21,590 nucleotides of DNA from a virus. Below the pieces are notes generated by a model that saw nothing but the letters and a program-made list of their open reading frames with translations, made no database searches and was not told the DNA's origin. Where the stretch lies: the IMG/VR virus record IMGVR_UViG_3300036761_002591, positions 1 to 21,590 of that record; one strand, written 5' to 3'. Numbering within the stretch: position 1 is the first letter of the stretch; each line of letters opens with the position of its first letter. Below are positions 13,918 through 21,088 of the stretch, piece after piece. Position numbers and translations under genes: made by a program.

Positions 13918-14934
13918 CTAGCGGTTCTGCACCGCGGCGATCACGCGGGCGTTGGCCTCCCGGATGAGGGCGCGGAAGACGCTGCCGCCCCCCTCGCGCG
14001 CCTGGACGGGCGCGGCCGGGGGCGTCCCGGACGGCGCGGCGGTGGACGCGACCGGCGCACCAGGAGCCGCACCCTGCGCGGTGACCTTGCCGGGCGCGGC
14101 GACGGGCGGACGGGCCGCCGGCGTCTGCACGAGCCCCCGGATCCCCGCGATGATGCCTTCCGCCTCGTGCGCCTCGAACTTCCCCTGGTTGGCTTTGATC
14201 GCCAGGGCGACGACCTTCTCGCCCATCTCGAAGGGCACCCCGAGCTTGCGGCACGCGACCCGTGTCGCGGTCGTGACCTGCCGGGACTTGGTGAGGATGT
14301 CCTGGTCCCGGAGCAGCGCCTCCCGCCGGCCGATGTCGCGGTCGCGGGCGTCGGTCTGCATCTCGCGGATGACGAGGTCCTTGTAGGACTCGTCCCCCTG
14401 CATCTGCTGGAAGACCTGGATGACCTTCTCCATCACGTCAGGCTTGGTGATCGCGATGGCGAGGAGCAGCTTCTCAGGCTCCTTCTCCATCCGCTCGCCG
14501 AACTCCTGGACCTGCCGCTGCGCGTCGTGCGCGGACAGGCGCTCGTTGAGCTCGGCCTGGGAGAGGTCGATGGCGGACTGGACGAGCCGACCGTACGCGG
14601 GCAGGAGCTCCGCCGGGACGGCGCTGCGGTCCACGCCGAGATCGACACCCAGGTCGGTGAGGACCTTCTCGGCCTCGCCGAACTGCTCGTCGGTGAAGCC
14701 GTCGAGGACGGGCGGCGCTTCGGCCGGGGGCGCAACGGCCGCGGCCACGGGCGCGAGCGCCGGGGGCGTTTCGAGGGACGGAGGGGTCTCGAGCACCGCG
14801 CCGAGGTCCGGGGCGGGCGGAGGCGTGCGGCCTGGCATCCCGGCCGCCATGAGTGCGGCGAGTCGCGCCGCGCTGTCGTGGGCGGACGCATCGGAGCCGT
14901 CGCCGACGAGGGAGTCGAGCTGGGGAGCAGTCAT
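13918..14934 (-). CDS. Capsid scaffolding protein
   Basis: This 338-residue acidic, mostly helical protein lies between portal and capsid genes, the classic scaffold slot. Residues about 30-75 are a flexible Pro/Ala segment. Residues about 78-250 are helical and charged (DEQFGEAEKVLTDLGVDLG, AELNERLSAHDAQRQVQEF, IREMQTDARDRDIGRREALL), probably coiled coil. Residues about 260-310 are again Ala/Pro/Gly linker. The end is a small basic amphipathic helix (VFRALIREANARVIAAVQNR), the expected coat-binding hook. The start follows the portal stop without a gap. No serine-protease motif is seen, so it is not an obvious protease-scaffold fusion. Confidence 0.8.
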   Translation of the reverse strand: MTAPQLDSLVGDGSDASAHDSAARLAALMAAGMPGRTPPPAPDLGAVLETPPSLETPPALAPVAAAVAPPAEAPPVLDGFTDEQFGEAEKVLTDLGVDLGVDRSAVPAELLPAYGRLVQSAIDLSQAELNERLSAHDAQRQVQEFGERMEKEPEKLLLAIAITKPDVMEKVIQVFQQMQGDESYKDLVIREMQTDARDRDIGRREALLRDQDILTKSRQVTTATRVACRKLGVPFEMGEKVVALAIKANQGKFEAHEAEGIIAGIRGLVQTPAARPPVAAPGKVTAQGAAPGAPVASTAAPSGTPPAAPVQAREGGGSVFRALIREANARVIAAVQNR

Positions 14935-17007
14935 CTACGTATCTCCAGACTTCGCGGAGGTGGGTTTCGCCTCGTCCGTCCCGGTGAGGACGCCGACGAG
15001 GGCCTGCACAAGCGCCTTGCCGAGCTCCTCGCGCGTCTTCCCGGCCGACTCGGTCGTCGCCCGGATCTCGCGGAGAGCCTTCTCCTGATCCTGCATCGCC
15101 TTCTGCTGGTCGTCCTGCGCCTGCTTGGCCTTCTGCTCGTGCTGGCCGATGTGCTGCTTCATCGCCTCCTGCCCCGGCGGCGGCCACCCACGGAAGCTCA
15201 CCGACTTGACCTCCTTGTAGTGCTCGGCGAGGTGGGCGGAATCCTCCTGCCACGGAAGCACCTGGGGCGCCTGCTGGGGGTCCTGAAGCGCGCGGAAGAC
15301 GTAGTTCTCGTTGCGCGCCTCGGTGACGTCCGGATCCAGGGTCTGAAAGCCCCGCTCCAGCCCCGAGGCGTCCATCGCCGCGTCCACGCGCTCGCGGTCG
15401 AGCTGACCGTCCGGGGAGGTGAAGAGCATCTGCCCCGCCGGCGTGCCGAGGAGCGCAATGACGGCGTCGCGGGTCGACTGCTGATTCCAGGTGTAGAGGC
15501 TCGTCTCGTCGATGTGGATGGCGGCCTTGAGATCCTGGAGCTCCGACCCCAGGAACTCGCGCCACTGGTAGACGCGGTCGGCGCCGACCAGGGCGATGGT
15601 CCGGGGCTCGGTATAGAACTTCGCGACGTAGTCGAGGAGGATGTACGCGAGCTCCTTCCAGGACTCCGTGGAGTTCAGGACGGCCAGGGCGATGTCGTCG
15701 CCGTCGTTGAGCTGATGGAGCGGCTGACGGAACCGCTGGGTCGTGTCGCCGGGCGCCGGCTCCTTCTGATTGCGGAAGCTGCGCAGGCCGATGGTCTGGA
15801 GGGCCTGGAAGGCCTCCTGGCGCAGCTGCTCGAACGCCGCGGGCGGCTGGGGCATCTGGTCGTAGGACGGCGCGGCCCCCGCGGCGAAGGTGATCTCCTG
15901 CCCGGGCTCCTCGTCGAAATCCCCCTTCTTGATCCCGCCACCTGCGACGAGCAGGCGCTTGGGGGTGATCTTGTTCTGCCACTCCAAGGTCTTCTTCAGG
16001 GACTTGGAGTAGAGCTTGTTGGCGTTCCGGACGTCGAACAGCGTCGACACGCCGAAGGTCGGATGCCCCGGCAGCGGGATCCACCGGAACGACACGACGG
16101 GGATATGGCGCGCCGGCAGGGGCAGCGGCTTGGCGAGCAGCTGCGTCCCCGAACAGACCCACCACAGCCCCTGGGGGTTGCGGTAGGACCGAGGCAGGTA
16201 GTGCTCGATGACGAGCGCCCGGTCTTCATCGACGAGGGTCGTCGAGCCGGTGGAGGAGAGCTGCAGGAGGTCCGTGGAGATGGCCGCGTGCGCCTTCTGG
16301 TAAGCCAGCGTCTTGGCGATCGGCTCCCCGAGCCGCGCCTCCGCCTCGTCGTAGGAGACCAGCGTGCCGACCATCTTGCCGTGCCGGAGGTCGAAGGGCA
16401 GCCGCACCAGCTGCGGCGAGATGACGTCGAGGCCGATCTCCCCGGCGTCCATCATCAGGGGCTGCGCCATCGACGGGTCGGGCTGGAGCGTCTCCGGGTT
16501 GATGGGGATCAGCTGCATCTGCCCCGTCTGCGGGTCCTGCTGGGGCATCGCGAGCGGCAGGAGGTCACCGGTGTCGGCGTTCCAGTAGACCCGCACCGCC
16601 GCATTGCCGGTCGCCAGGAGCCACGAGCCGAGGTCCGCCTTGATGGGCGCGATGCGGGTGTCGTGGAGGTGGGCGAGCACCGTGTCGGCGAGCTCGGCCT
16701 TGGCGATCTTCGCCGGCTCGGCGCCGTCCGGCCAGGCGGAGAAGCGCAGCTTCGTCTGCATCCACTGCCGCAGGTAGTCCGCGTAGAGCGCCCCGGTGAA
16801 GTTGATGATGGGGAACTCCTCCCAGCGGGGGATGGCGGCCTGGTCGAGGGTCTGGAGGGTCTTCCAGTGCTCGGAGCGGATGAAGTCGATCGTCATCCGC
16901 CAGCGCTCGACCCAGTGGCGGTAGAACCCGTCCAGCGCCCCCCACACCTGGTTGGTGAAGACGGCGTACGCCTGCGGGTCGTCGGAGGCTACAGGAAGTC
17001 GGGCCAT
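14935..17007 (-). CDS. Portal protein
   Basis: This 690-residue protein forms the twelve-fold DNA channel at the head vertex. Its size and its place between terminase and scaffold match podovirus (P22-like) portals. Visible features are a helical N-terminal region with aromatic clusters (FYRHWVERWRMTIDFIRSEH), a mixed body with EIGLDVISPQLVRLPFD (residues about 212-228), a central stem-like helical part (NANKLYSKSLKKTLEWQNK), and a Gln/Lys/Glu-rich C-terminal helix (residues about 610-665) that probably forms the barrel or crown. GAGG lies 8 bases before the ATG, overlapping the end of the 57-residue membrane gene's coding sequence. No frameshift is seen. Confidence 0.82.
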   Translation of the reverse strand: MARLPVASDDPQAYAVFTNQVWGALDGFYRHWVERWRMTIDFIRSEHWKTLQTLDQAAIPRWEEFPIINFTGALYADYLRQWMQTKLRFSAWPDGAEPAKIAKAELADTVLAHLHDTRIAPIKADLGSWLLATGNAAVRVYWNADTGDLLPLAMPQQDPQTGQMQLIPINPETLQPDPSMAQPLMMDAGEIGLDVISPQLVRLPFDLRHGKMVGTLVSYDEAEARLGEPIAKTLAYQKAHAAISTDLLQLSSTGSTTLVDEDRALVIEHYLPRSYRNPQGLWWVCSGTQLLAKPLPLPARHIPVVSFRWIPLPGHPTFGVSTLFDVRNANKLYSKSLKKTLEWQNKITPKRLLVAGGGIKKGDFDEEPGQEITFAAGAAPSYDQMPQPPAAFEQLRQEAFQALQTIGLRSFRNQKEPAPGDTTQRFRQPLHQLNDGDDIALAVLNSTESWKELAYILLDYVAKFYTEPRTIALVGADRVYQWREFLGSELQDLKAAIHIDETSLYTWNQQSTRDAVIALLGTPAGQMLFTSPDGQLDRERVDAAMDASGLERGFQTLDPDVTEARNENYVFRALQDPQQAPQVLPWQEDSAHLAEHYKEVKSVSFRGWPPPGQEAMKQHIGQHEQKAKQAQDDQQKAMQDQEKALREIRATTESAGKTREELGKALVQALVGVLTGTDEAKPTSAKSGDT

Positions 17008-17010
17008 GGG

Positions 17011-17184
17011 TCAGTCCTCGCGTACAGTCGGACGCACGAGTTCAGGAGGCGTGGGCGGCTCGGCGCCCATGAACCCCGCATAGCGCATGCGGGCGATCGT
17101 CGTCATCAAGGGACGGGCGACAAGGAAGTGATCGAGCAGGACGCCCAGTCCCAGCCCGATGGCGGCACCAGCGATCCAGTCCAT
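17011..17184 (-). CDS. Small single-span membrane protein (57 aa)
   Basis: The ATG at 17184 directly follows the terminase TGA and is preceded by GGGAGG at 5 bases. The frame ends in TGA at 17011, four bases before the portal ATG, so it exactly fills the gap. Residues 3-24 (WIAGAAIGLGLGVLLDHFLV and on) form one glycine-rich transmembrane helix, followed by a basic segment (ARMRYAGF) and a Pro-rich tail ending in RPTVRED. Topology is probably N-out or membrane-inserted with the tail in the cytoplasm. It could be a small holin-like protein or tether packaging to the membrane. No family is recognised and the function is open. Confidence 0.65.
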   Translation of the reverse strand: MDWIAGAAIGLGLGVLLDHFLVARPLMTTIARMRYAGFMGAEPPTPPELVRPTVRED

Positions 17185-18687
17185 TCAGTCCTCCCGCCGT
17201 CGGCGGTCCCAGGAATCGGCGCGTTCGATGACACTCCAAGTTATCCGATCGGCCAGGGAGAGTCCATCCTTCCACGTTTCCACGACGGGGGCCGCGACAC
17301 CGCTGTGCTGGATGGTGCAGCCATAGCTGAGGCAGTCGCAGCAGTCGGCGCCATCGGCGGTATCCTTGTCAGGCTTCCCGGACTTCCCCCAGGTCAGGTG
17401 CTGCATCTCCCAGAGCAGCCGGGAGGCGACGAAGTCCTTGCCGTCCGGCAGCGACCAGGTGGAGCAGAGGGTGTTGAAGAACAGCAGCCGCGGGGCGCCG
17501 TAGAGCGGCGCATCCGCGGCGGAGTGCCGGTACACCCGCTGCTCGTTGGGCTCCAGCATCGAGTGGACCCGCAGCACCATCGCGTCGATCTTCTTCGGGA
17601 AGGGCAGCGGGATCGCGGCGATGGAGGCGCCGATCCGCTGGAAGTGCCAGTTGAGCTCCGCCGTGTCCTGGGGGTTCGCCGAGTCGACGTAGGCCGGGAC
17701 GGCGCGGTCTTTCTTCCCCACGATGGCTGCGAGGCGCTCCGCGCGGTGTGCGAGGCTCTCGTCCTGGGAGAAGTACTCGTCCGTGACGTAGTAGGTCCCG
17801 GTCGGGTCGGCGGCGAAGTAGAGGCTGGCGAAGCGGTGGTACTGGGGGTCGATGAGCAGCCAGCGCGCGTAGCCGTCCGGCACCTCGAAGGGCGGGATGA
17901 GGTGGGTCTCCGGCGCGAAGGTGTAGACGCGGCCGCTCCGGGTGATGAACTCGCCGTAGAGCCGCGAGGCGCGCGTGGCCGGGTCGGGCCAGCGCTCCTC
18001 GGCGTCCCGGATGTCCTGGTCGGAGAACCAGGGCACCAGCGAGTGGCCGTCGCGATCCGCGGTGGGGAAGTGGACGACGTCGATGCCGGGCTTGTCGCCC
18101 TGCGTCCAGGGGATGTAGTAGCCGTCCCGGACCCACGCGACGGAGACGTCGATGGGGGCGAAGGCCAGCACGATGCGACCATGGCGGTCCATGATGCGGG
18201 CCTGGGCCTCGTCGAAGATGTCCTGCTGCGGCGTCTCGTCGAGGACCGCGAGGTCCACGGAGGCGCCCTGGACACGCTTCTGCCGCATGTCGGCGGAGAG
18301 GATGTGGAGCTCGGAGTGGTTGCGGTATTCGATGATGCCGTCCCGCCAATAGGCGCGCTTGACCTCGTTCCAGGGGATGAGGCGCATCATGATCGGGCGG
18401 ATGGCCCGCCGGAACATGGGGAGGGAGGGCATGACGTACCAGACCATCACCGGCGGGTCGGGGAGCTCCGCCCAGACCGGGCGCCCGAGGCAGTAGTACT
18501 GCGTCTCCGCGACGGCGGCGTAGGACTTGCCGCTCCGGTTGCCGCCGACGGCGATGGTGAGGGTCTTCCGGCTGCGGTGCAGCGCGATCTGCTTGTCGAT
18601 AGGATGGTACTGCAGGGAGAGGGGGTCTTCCCGGCGGCGCCGGTCCAACTCCCTCTCCAGTTCCTGCAGGTTGGCGGGTTGGATCAC
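17185..18687 (-). CDS. terL: Terminase large subunit
   Basis: This 500-residue packaging motor has an N-terminal ATPase with Walker A GGNRSGKS (residues 48-55), Walker B DLAVLDE (residues 145-151, catalytic E151) and a likely coupling motif at LAFAPID (residues 174-180). The C-terminal RNase H-like nuclease has its three acidic positions at LLIDPQ (D280), YVDSAN (D335) and DCLSY (D451, or D448 in ADCC). It hydrolyses ATP to pump DNA through the portal and cuts the concatemer. The start is GTG at 18687, three bases after the upstream stop, with a weak ribosome site, so translation is probably coupled. The cysteine-rich ADCCDC around the third aspartate is unusual. Confidence 0.93.
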   Translation of the reverse strand: MIQPANLQELERELDRRRREDPLSLQYHPIDKQIALHRSRKTLTIAVGGNRSGKSYAAVAETQYYCLGRPVWAELPDPPVMVWYVMPSLPMFRRAIRPIMMRLIPWNEVKRAYWRDGIIEYRNHSELHILSADMRQKRVQGASVDLAVLDETPQQDIFDEAQARIMDRHGRIVLAFAPIDVSVAWVRDGYYIPWTQGDKPGIDVVHFPTADRDGHSLVPWFSDQDIRDAEERWPDPATRASRLYGEFITRSGRVYTFAPETHLIPPFEVPDGYARWLLIDPQYHRFASLYFAADPTGTYYVTDEYFSQDESLAHRAERLAAIVGKKDRAVPAYVDSANPQDTAELNWHFQRIGASIAAIPLPFPKKIDAMVLRVHSMLEPNEQRVYRHSAADAPLYGAPRLLFFNTLCSTWSLPDGKDFVASRLLWEMQHLTWGKSGKPDKDTADGADCCDCLSYGCTIQHSGVAAPVVETWKDGLSLADRITWSVIERADSWDRRRRED

Positions 18688-18690
18688 CGC

Positions 18691-18930
18691 TTAGCGCGGC
18701 CCCGGCACGCGCATACCCGCGAGATCCGTGAGCGCAATGGTGTAGTACCCGTACGCGACGCCAGGCGTCGCGAGCGACGCCCCCGGGCCTTTCACGCCCG
18801 CCAACCCCGTCCCGGCGGACACGCCAGACCGCGCGACACTCGCGCCGGGACCCAGCGCCCCCGCGAGCCCGATGCCGGCCGAGACACCGGGGGTCGCCGA
18901 AGACGCTCCAGGACCGAATCGGTCGGCCAT
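18691..18930 (-). CDS. 79-aa tandem PGVSAG-repeat protein
   Basis: After MADRF the protein consists of two complete 21-residue units and one partial unit starting GPGASSATPGVSAG (residue 6), GPGASVARSGVSAG (27) and GPGASLATPGVAYG (48), with LAG and a variable end between them. It finishes with a short segment (TIALTDLAGMRVPGPR). It has almost no charge in the repeat and no signal peptide. The same module occurs once in the 209- and 661-residue proteins elsewhere in the window. The gene starts 9 bases after the 134-residue gene and ends 3 bases before terL, so it is embedded in the late operon. The function is unknown; a small structural or assembly-tag protein is plausible. Confidence 0.6.
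   Translation of the reverse strand: MADRFGPGASSATPGVSAGIGLAGALGPGASVARSGVSAGTGLAGVKGPGASLATPGVAYGYYTIALTDLAGMRVPGPR
18727..18915 (-). repeat. 63-bp coding tandem repeat (three units)
   Basis: Units begin at 18915, 18852 and 18789 on the minus strand and encode the 21-residue peptide repeat; the last unit is only partly conserved. Bases differ at many third positions between units, so selection on the peptide is more likely than a very recent duplication. Confidence 0.7.
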
Positions 18931-18939
18931 ACCGCCGCC

Positions 18940-19344
18940 TTACTCGGGCAGCGTGTAGGTCAGGGACGTGATGCTGACCGTCGCGCCGTTGGCGAGCGCC
19001 GCGGAGTTCAGGACCAGGTCCGCGTCCGCCGTGCCCACGGTCCCCTGCCACACCTTTGTCGTCCCGTCGTTCTTGTAGACCCGGAAGAACGTCGCCGTCC
19101 CGGTGTGCGTGCACAGCACGTCGGCCGGCGGGGTGATGGTCAGGACGTTGGTGGTGACGGTCCCGGACGGACTCGCCATCGTGAACGTCGCGAGGACGGT
19201 GTTCGCGCCGTCCAGCGCGGTGTCCGCGGTCGCGGGCACCACATCCTCGTAGATGATCAGCTTCCCCTGTGCGCCGAGGTACGCGAGCAGCGCGTCGACC
19301 ATGTCGTTGCGGGGAAGGGCACAGGTCTTGGTGGCGACGGCCAT
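18940..19344 (-). CDS. Beta-rich virion protein, hypothetical (134 aa)
   Basis: This 134-residue protein starts with a short helix (NDMVDALLAYLGAQGKLIIYED), then alternates Thr/Ala-rich beta strands with TATFFRVYKNDGTTKVWQGTVG (residues about 83-104) and ADLVLNSAALANGATVSITSLTYTLP at the end. This pattern (YDG-type start, A-x-WFRxxKxDGTTxVxDGxVG middle, Ixx-Gxx-VxVxSxxxTxP end) recurs in many phage small structural proteins of unknown exact role, so a virion component is likely. The ribosome site GAGGG lies about 7 bases before the ATG. Its place upstream of terL, away from the tail genes, is unusual. Confidence 0.6.
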   Translation of the reverse strand: MAVATKTCALPRNDMVDALLAYLGAQGKLIIYEDVVPATADTALDGANTVLATFTMASPSGTVTTNVLTITPPADVLCTHTGTATFFRVYKNDGTTKVWQGTVGTADADLVLNSAALANGATVSITSLTYTLPE

Positions 19345-19378
19345 GGGACTACCCTCTTTCTACCTGAGTGAGTGCGAC

Positions 19379-19717
19379 CTACGCGAGCTCCATGATGTTG
19401 ACGTCGACGTTCCCGACGGTGGTGTTGTAGAAGTAGAGCAAGTCTCCGACCTGGGCGTCGACGACCCAGTAAGTCTGGCCCGTCAGCGGCATGTCGGTGG
19501 CGAGCGCGGTGGCGTTGGTGTGGAACCGGATGTCCTTCGCCCCGGTGCTGGTGTGAAAGCACATCACCCGGCGGGTCTGGGCGTGCTGGACGTGGTAGTG
19601 CGTGCTGGACGTCGCGACGGCGACGTGCACGGCCTGGACAAGTTCGCGCAGGCCCGCGAGCGCGAGGATGGCGAGCATCTGCTCGAACTGGGAGGAGGAG
19701 AGAGTGCGCACGGTCAT
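19379..19717 (-). CDS. Hypothetical phage structural-type protein (112 aa)
   Basis: This 112-residue protein has a helical N-terminus (SSSQFEQMLAILALAGLREL) and a beta-rich rest with a histidine-rich stretch (THYHVQHAQTRR) and a terminal QVGDLLYFYNTTVGNVDVNIME. No family is recognised. The start overlaps the stop of the upstream gene as ATGA and it is followed 34 bases later by the 134-residue gene. The beta content suggests a structural rather than catalytic part. Confidence 0.55.
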   Translation of the reverse strand: MTVRTLSSSQFEQMLAILALAGLRELVQAVHVAVATSSTHYHVQHAQTRRVMCFHTSTGAKDIRFHTNATALATDMPLTGQTYWVVDAQVGDLLYFYNTTVGNVDVNIMELA

Positions 19718-20085
19718 GGTCCGGGGGCTCCTTTCGAGTGAATGAGGGCAGCGATGTCCGTGTTGCCGCTCCGGATAGCTGCAATAATAGACTCCAACTC
19801 CGGGAGTTGCAAGCCGGCGAACTGCGACTGGCGCAGGCGCGCCGAGAGGCTCTCGGGGGTCTCCTTGATGTCGAGGAGGGCTTTGGCGGCGGAGACCTTG
19901 GGGGCGGCCTCGGCGGTCGGGGAGGTGGCGACGGTGAGGAGGGTGACCTGCCCGATGACCACGCCGAGGAGCTTCAGGAAGTCGTGGAGCTCGTCGATCT
20001 TCTCGGGGTGGAAGCCCGAGGCGAGCAGGGTGGTGAGGAGCTGGGCGGCGTCCGGGGATGCCGCGGGGGGCAGGATCTCAGGCAT
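19714..20085 (-). CDS. First gene of the late operon; possible small terminase
   Basis: The frame is open to 20244, but the ATG at 20085 has a strong GGAGG 8 bases upstream, giving 123 residues. The protein is helical: HPEKIDELHDFLKLLGVVIG, then APKVSAAKALLDIKETPESL, and ESIIAAIRSGNTDIAALIHS at the end. An oligomerising helical protein encoded first in the operon, upstream of TerL, fits a small terminase subunit, and KVSAAKALLD resembles segments in some of them. I see no clear DNA-binding helix-turn-helix, so this remains a positional guess. It is transcribed away from the divergent regulator gene. Confidence 0.5.
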   Translation of the reverse strand: MPEILPPAASPDAAQLLTTLLASGFHPEKIDELHDFLKLLGVVIGQVTLLTVATSPTAEAAPKVSAAKALLDIKETPESLSARLRQSQFAGLQLPELESIIAAIRSGNTDIAALIHSKGAPGP

Positions 20086-20131
20086 GGTCTGTCCTCCGTA
20101 GAAGTTCGGAGTGGTTGGGGCCGGCGGAGCC

Positions 20132-20159
20132 TTGACTTTCCGCTCGGACGGGTTATTGT
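20132..20159 (+). promoter_or_regulatory. Sigma70-type promoter for the plus-strand regulator
   Basis: TTGACT (20132-20137, five of six to consensus) and TATTGT (20154-20159, four of six) are separated by 16 bases, in an AT-richer island of an otherwise GC-rich region. Transcription would start near 20166 and leave a leader of about 120 bases before the GTG at 20285. On the opposite strand the same island reads TACAAT (20155-20160), a possible -10 for the late operon without a good -35. Confidence 0.5.
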
Positions 20160-20211
20160 AGTTGGTGCTGCGGCTGCGTGGGGCCCCATCGCCACAACGC
20201 ACCGACACCTT

Positions 20212-20228
20212 CCCGCCCTGCGGGCGGG
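20212..20228 (+). other. GC-rich hairpin in the regulator leader
   Basis: CCCGCCC, TGC, GGGCGGG form a perfect seven-base-pair stem with a three-base loop, about 57 bases before the regulator start. No U tract follows. It could be an operator-like palindrome or an attenuating leader structure. Confidence 0.5.
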
Positions 20229-20284
20229 GTGCTGCGGCGGCCACGCCACAGGTCGCCTAACCCCTGATCGAGGAGGAAGATCGC

Positions 20285-20626
20285 GTGTTCAACCTCAGTA
20301 AGTGCCCTCGATGCGGCTACCGCTTGAACATGCAGCCGCGCGAGGAGGTCCGCAAAGACTATCCCAACGCCTTCCTGCCCTGGACCCCCACCGAGGACCG
20401 CACCCTGGCCGACATGGTCGGCGCCGGTGCGTCCCGGCTGGCGATCACCGAGGCGCTGCACCGGCAGCTGGGGTCGATCCTCCGCCGGATGGAGAAGTTG
20501 GGGCTGGAGGAGCACCCGAAAGCGGCGGCGGCGGCGGCCGTGGGCGCCGCGGCGCCCGAAACCATCCGCGAGGCCTCCCAACGGGCGGAAGAAGAGGAGA
20601 TGGCGCGGCTGGGCGTCTTGGCCTAG
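20285..20626 (+). CDS. CxxC / Myb-like DNA-binding regulator
   Basis: This 113-residue protein is the only plus-strand gene. It starts at GTG with AGGAGGA about 7 bases upstream. The N-terminus has one CPRC pair (C7, C10) in CPRCGYRLN, as in zinc ribbons, but no second pair. Residues about 33-74 follow the Myb/SANT or GcrA-type helix-turn-helix pattern: PWTPTEDRTLADMVGAGAS, then RLAITEALHRQLGSILRRMEKLGL. An alanine-rich linker (encoded by GCG repeats near 20523) leads to an acidic helix (ASQRAEEEEMARL). It probably binds DNA and, being divergent from the late operon, may control it or its own promoter. An early or immediate regulatory role is inferred. Confidence 0.65.
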   Translation: MFNLSKCPRCGYRLNMQPREEVRKDYPNAFLPWTPTEDRTLADMVGAGASRLAITEALHRQLGSILRRMEKLGLEEHPKAAAAAAVGAAAPETIREASQRAEEEEMARLGVLA

Positions 20627-20630
20627 GATC

Positions 20631-20653
20631 CAGGCCTCGCGCGCGCGCGCCTG
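20631..20653. terminator. Possible bidirectional terminator between convergent genes
   Basis: CAGGC (20631-20635) and GCCTG (20649-20653) flank an alternating CG tract that can pair with itself. It lies in the 44-base gap between the plus-strand regulator and the convergent peptidase-like gene. No U tract is seen on either side, so efficiency is uncertain. Confidence 0.35.
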
Positions 20654-20670
20654 TGGCAGGGGCTGGGGGG

Positions 20671-21075
20671 TCATCCCTCCGGCCCCTGGTCGCGTTTGGC
20701 GAAGAGGTGGCGCAACCAGACCCGGGAGGCGGTATCGTGGTCCTCCTCGAACGCCTCCATCAAGGGCGCGGAGAGCTTCTTGGGGAGATGCTGGATGGCC
20801 GAGGCGGTGCGCCAGTAGAGGACGTGCCACAACTCGTGCGCGATGTCGGTTTCGAGGAGCCGGAGATCCGACAGCCGCTCGGGCAGGAGGTCCAACTGGA
20901 CGAGATGACTCTGCACCACGCAGTTGATGGAGGCGGTGTGCTCGGACGCCACCTCCGTGGTGACCGTGCACTCCCAGCCATTCTGGAGATTGTAGACGTC
21001 GGCGTACTTCCGGAGGAGGCGCGCCACCCGCCGGCGGTACCGCTTCGGAAACTTCGGCGCGAAGATGACGAGCAT
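20671..21075 (-). CDS. HExxH metallopeptidase-like phage protein
   Basis: This 134-residue protein contains a zincin core: TDIAHELWHVLYW, with H80, E81 and H84 as the HExxH zinc-binding and catalytic residues. An acidic stretch follows (MEAFEEDHD, residues 106-114) that could give the third ligand (E107, E110 or E111). The preceding LVQLDLLPERL matches small phage and bacterial zincins in which this strand and loop lead to the catalytic helix. The N-terminus is basic (PKRYRRRVARLLRKY). GGGGG lies about 5 bases before the ATG. It may process a phage or host protein, or the fold may be used without catalysis. It converges on the regulator gene and is separate from the late operon. Confidence 0.65.
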   Translation of the reverse strand: MLVIFAPKFPKRYRRRVARLLRKYADVYNLQNGWECTVTTEVASEHTASINCVVQSHLVQLDLLPERLSDLRLLETDIAHELWHVLYWRTASAIQHLPKKLSAPLMEAFEEDHDTASRVWLRHLFAKRDQGPEG

Positions 21076-21088
21076 AGGACCCCCGCAG

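Noticed and set aside
13849-19371. Open frame of 1840 codons on the plus strand across scaffold, portal and terminase
   Set aside because: It is antisense to genes with clear terminase, portal and scaffold features and is composed of Arg/Gly/Leu/His/Asp-rich noise. Very high GC makes stop codons rare in this antisense frame.
20086-20244. Extension of the first late gene to 20244
   Set aside because: The added residues are low-complexity and cover the promoter island. GGAGG is placed for the ATG at 20085.
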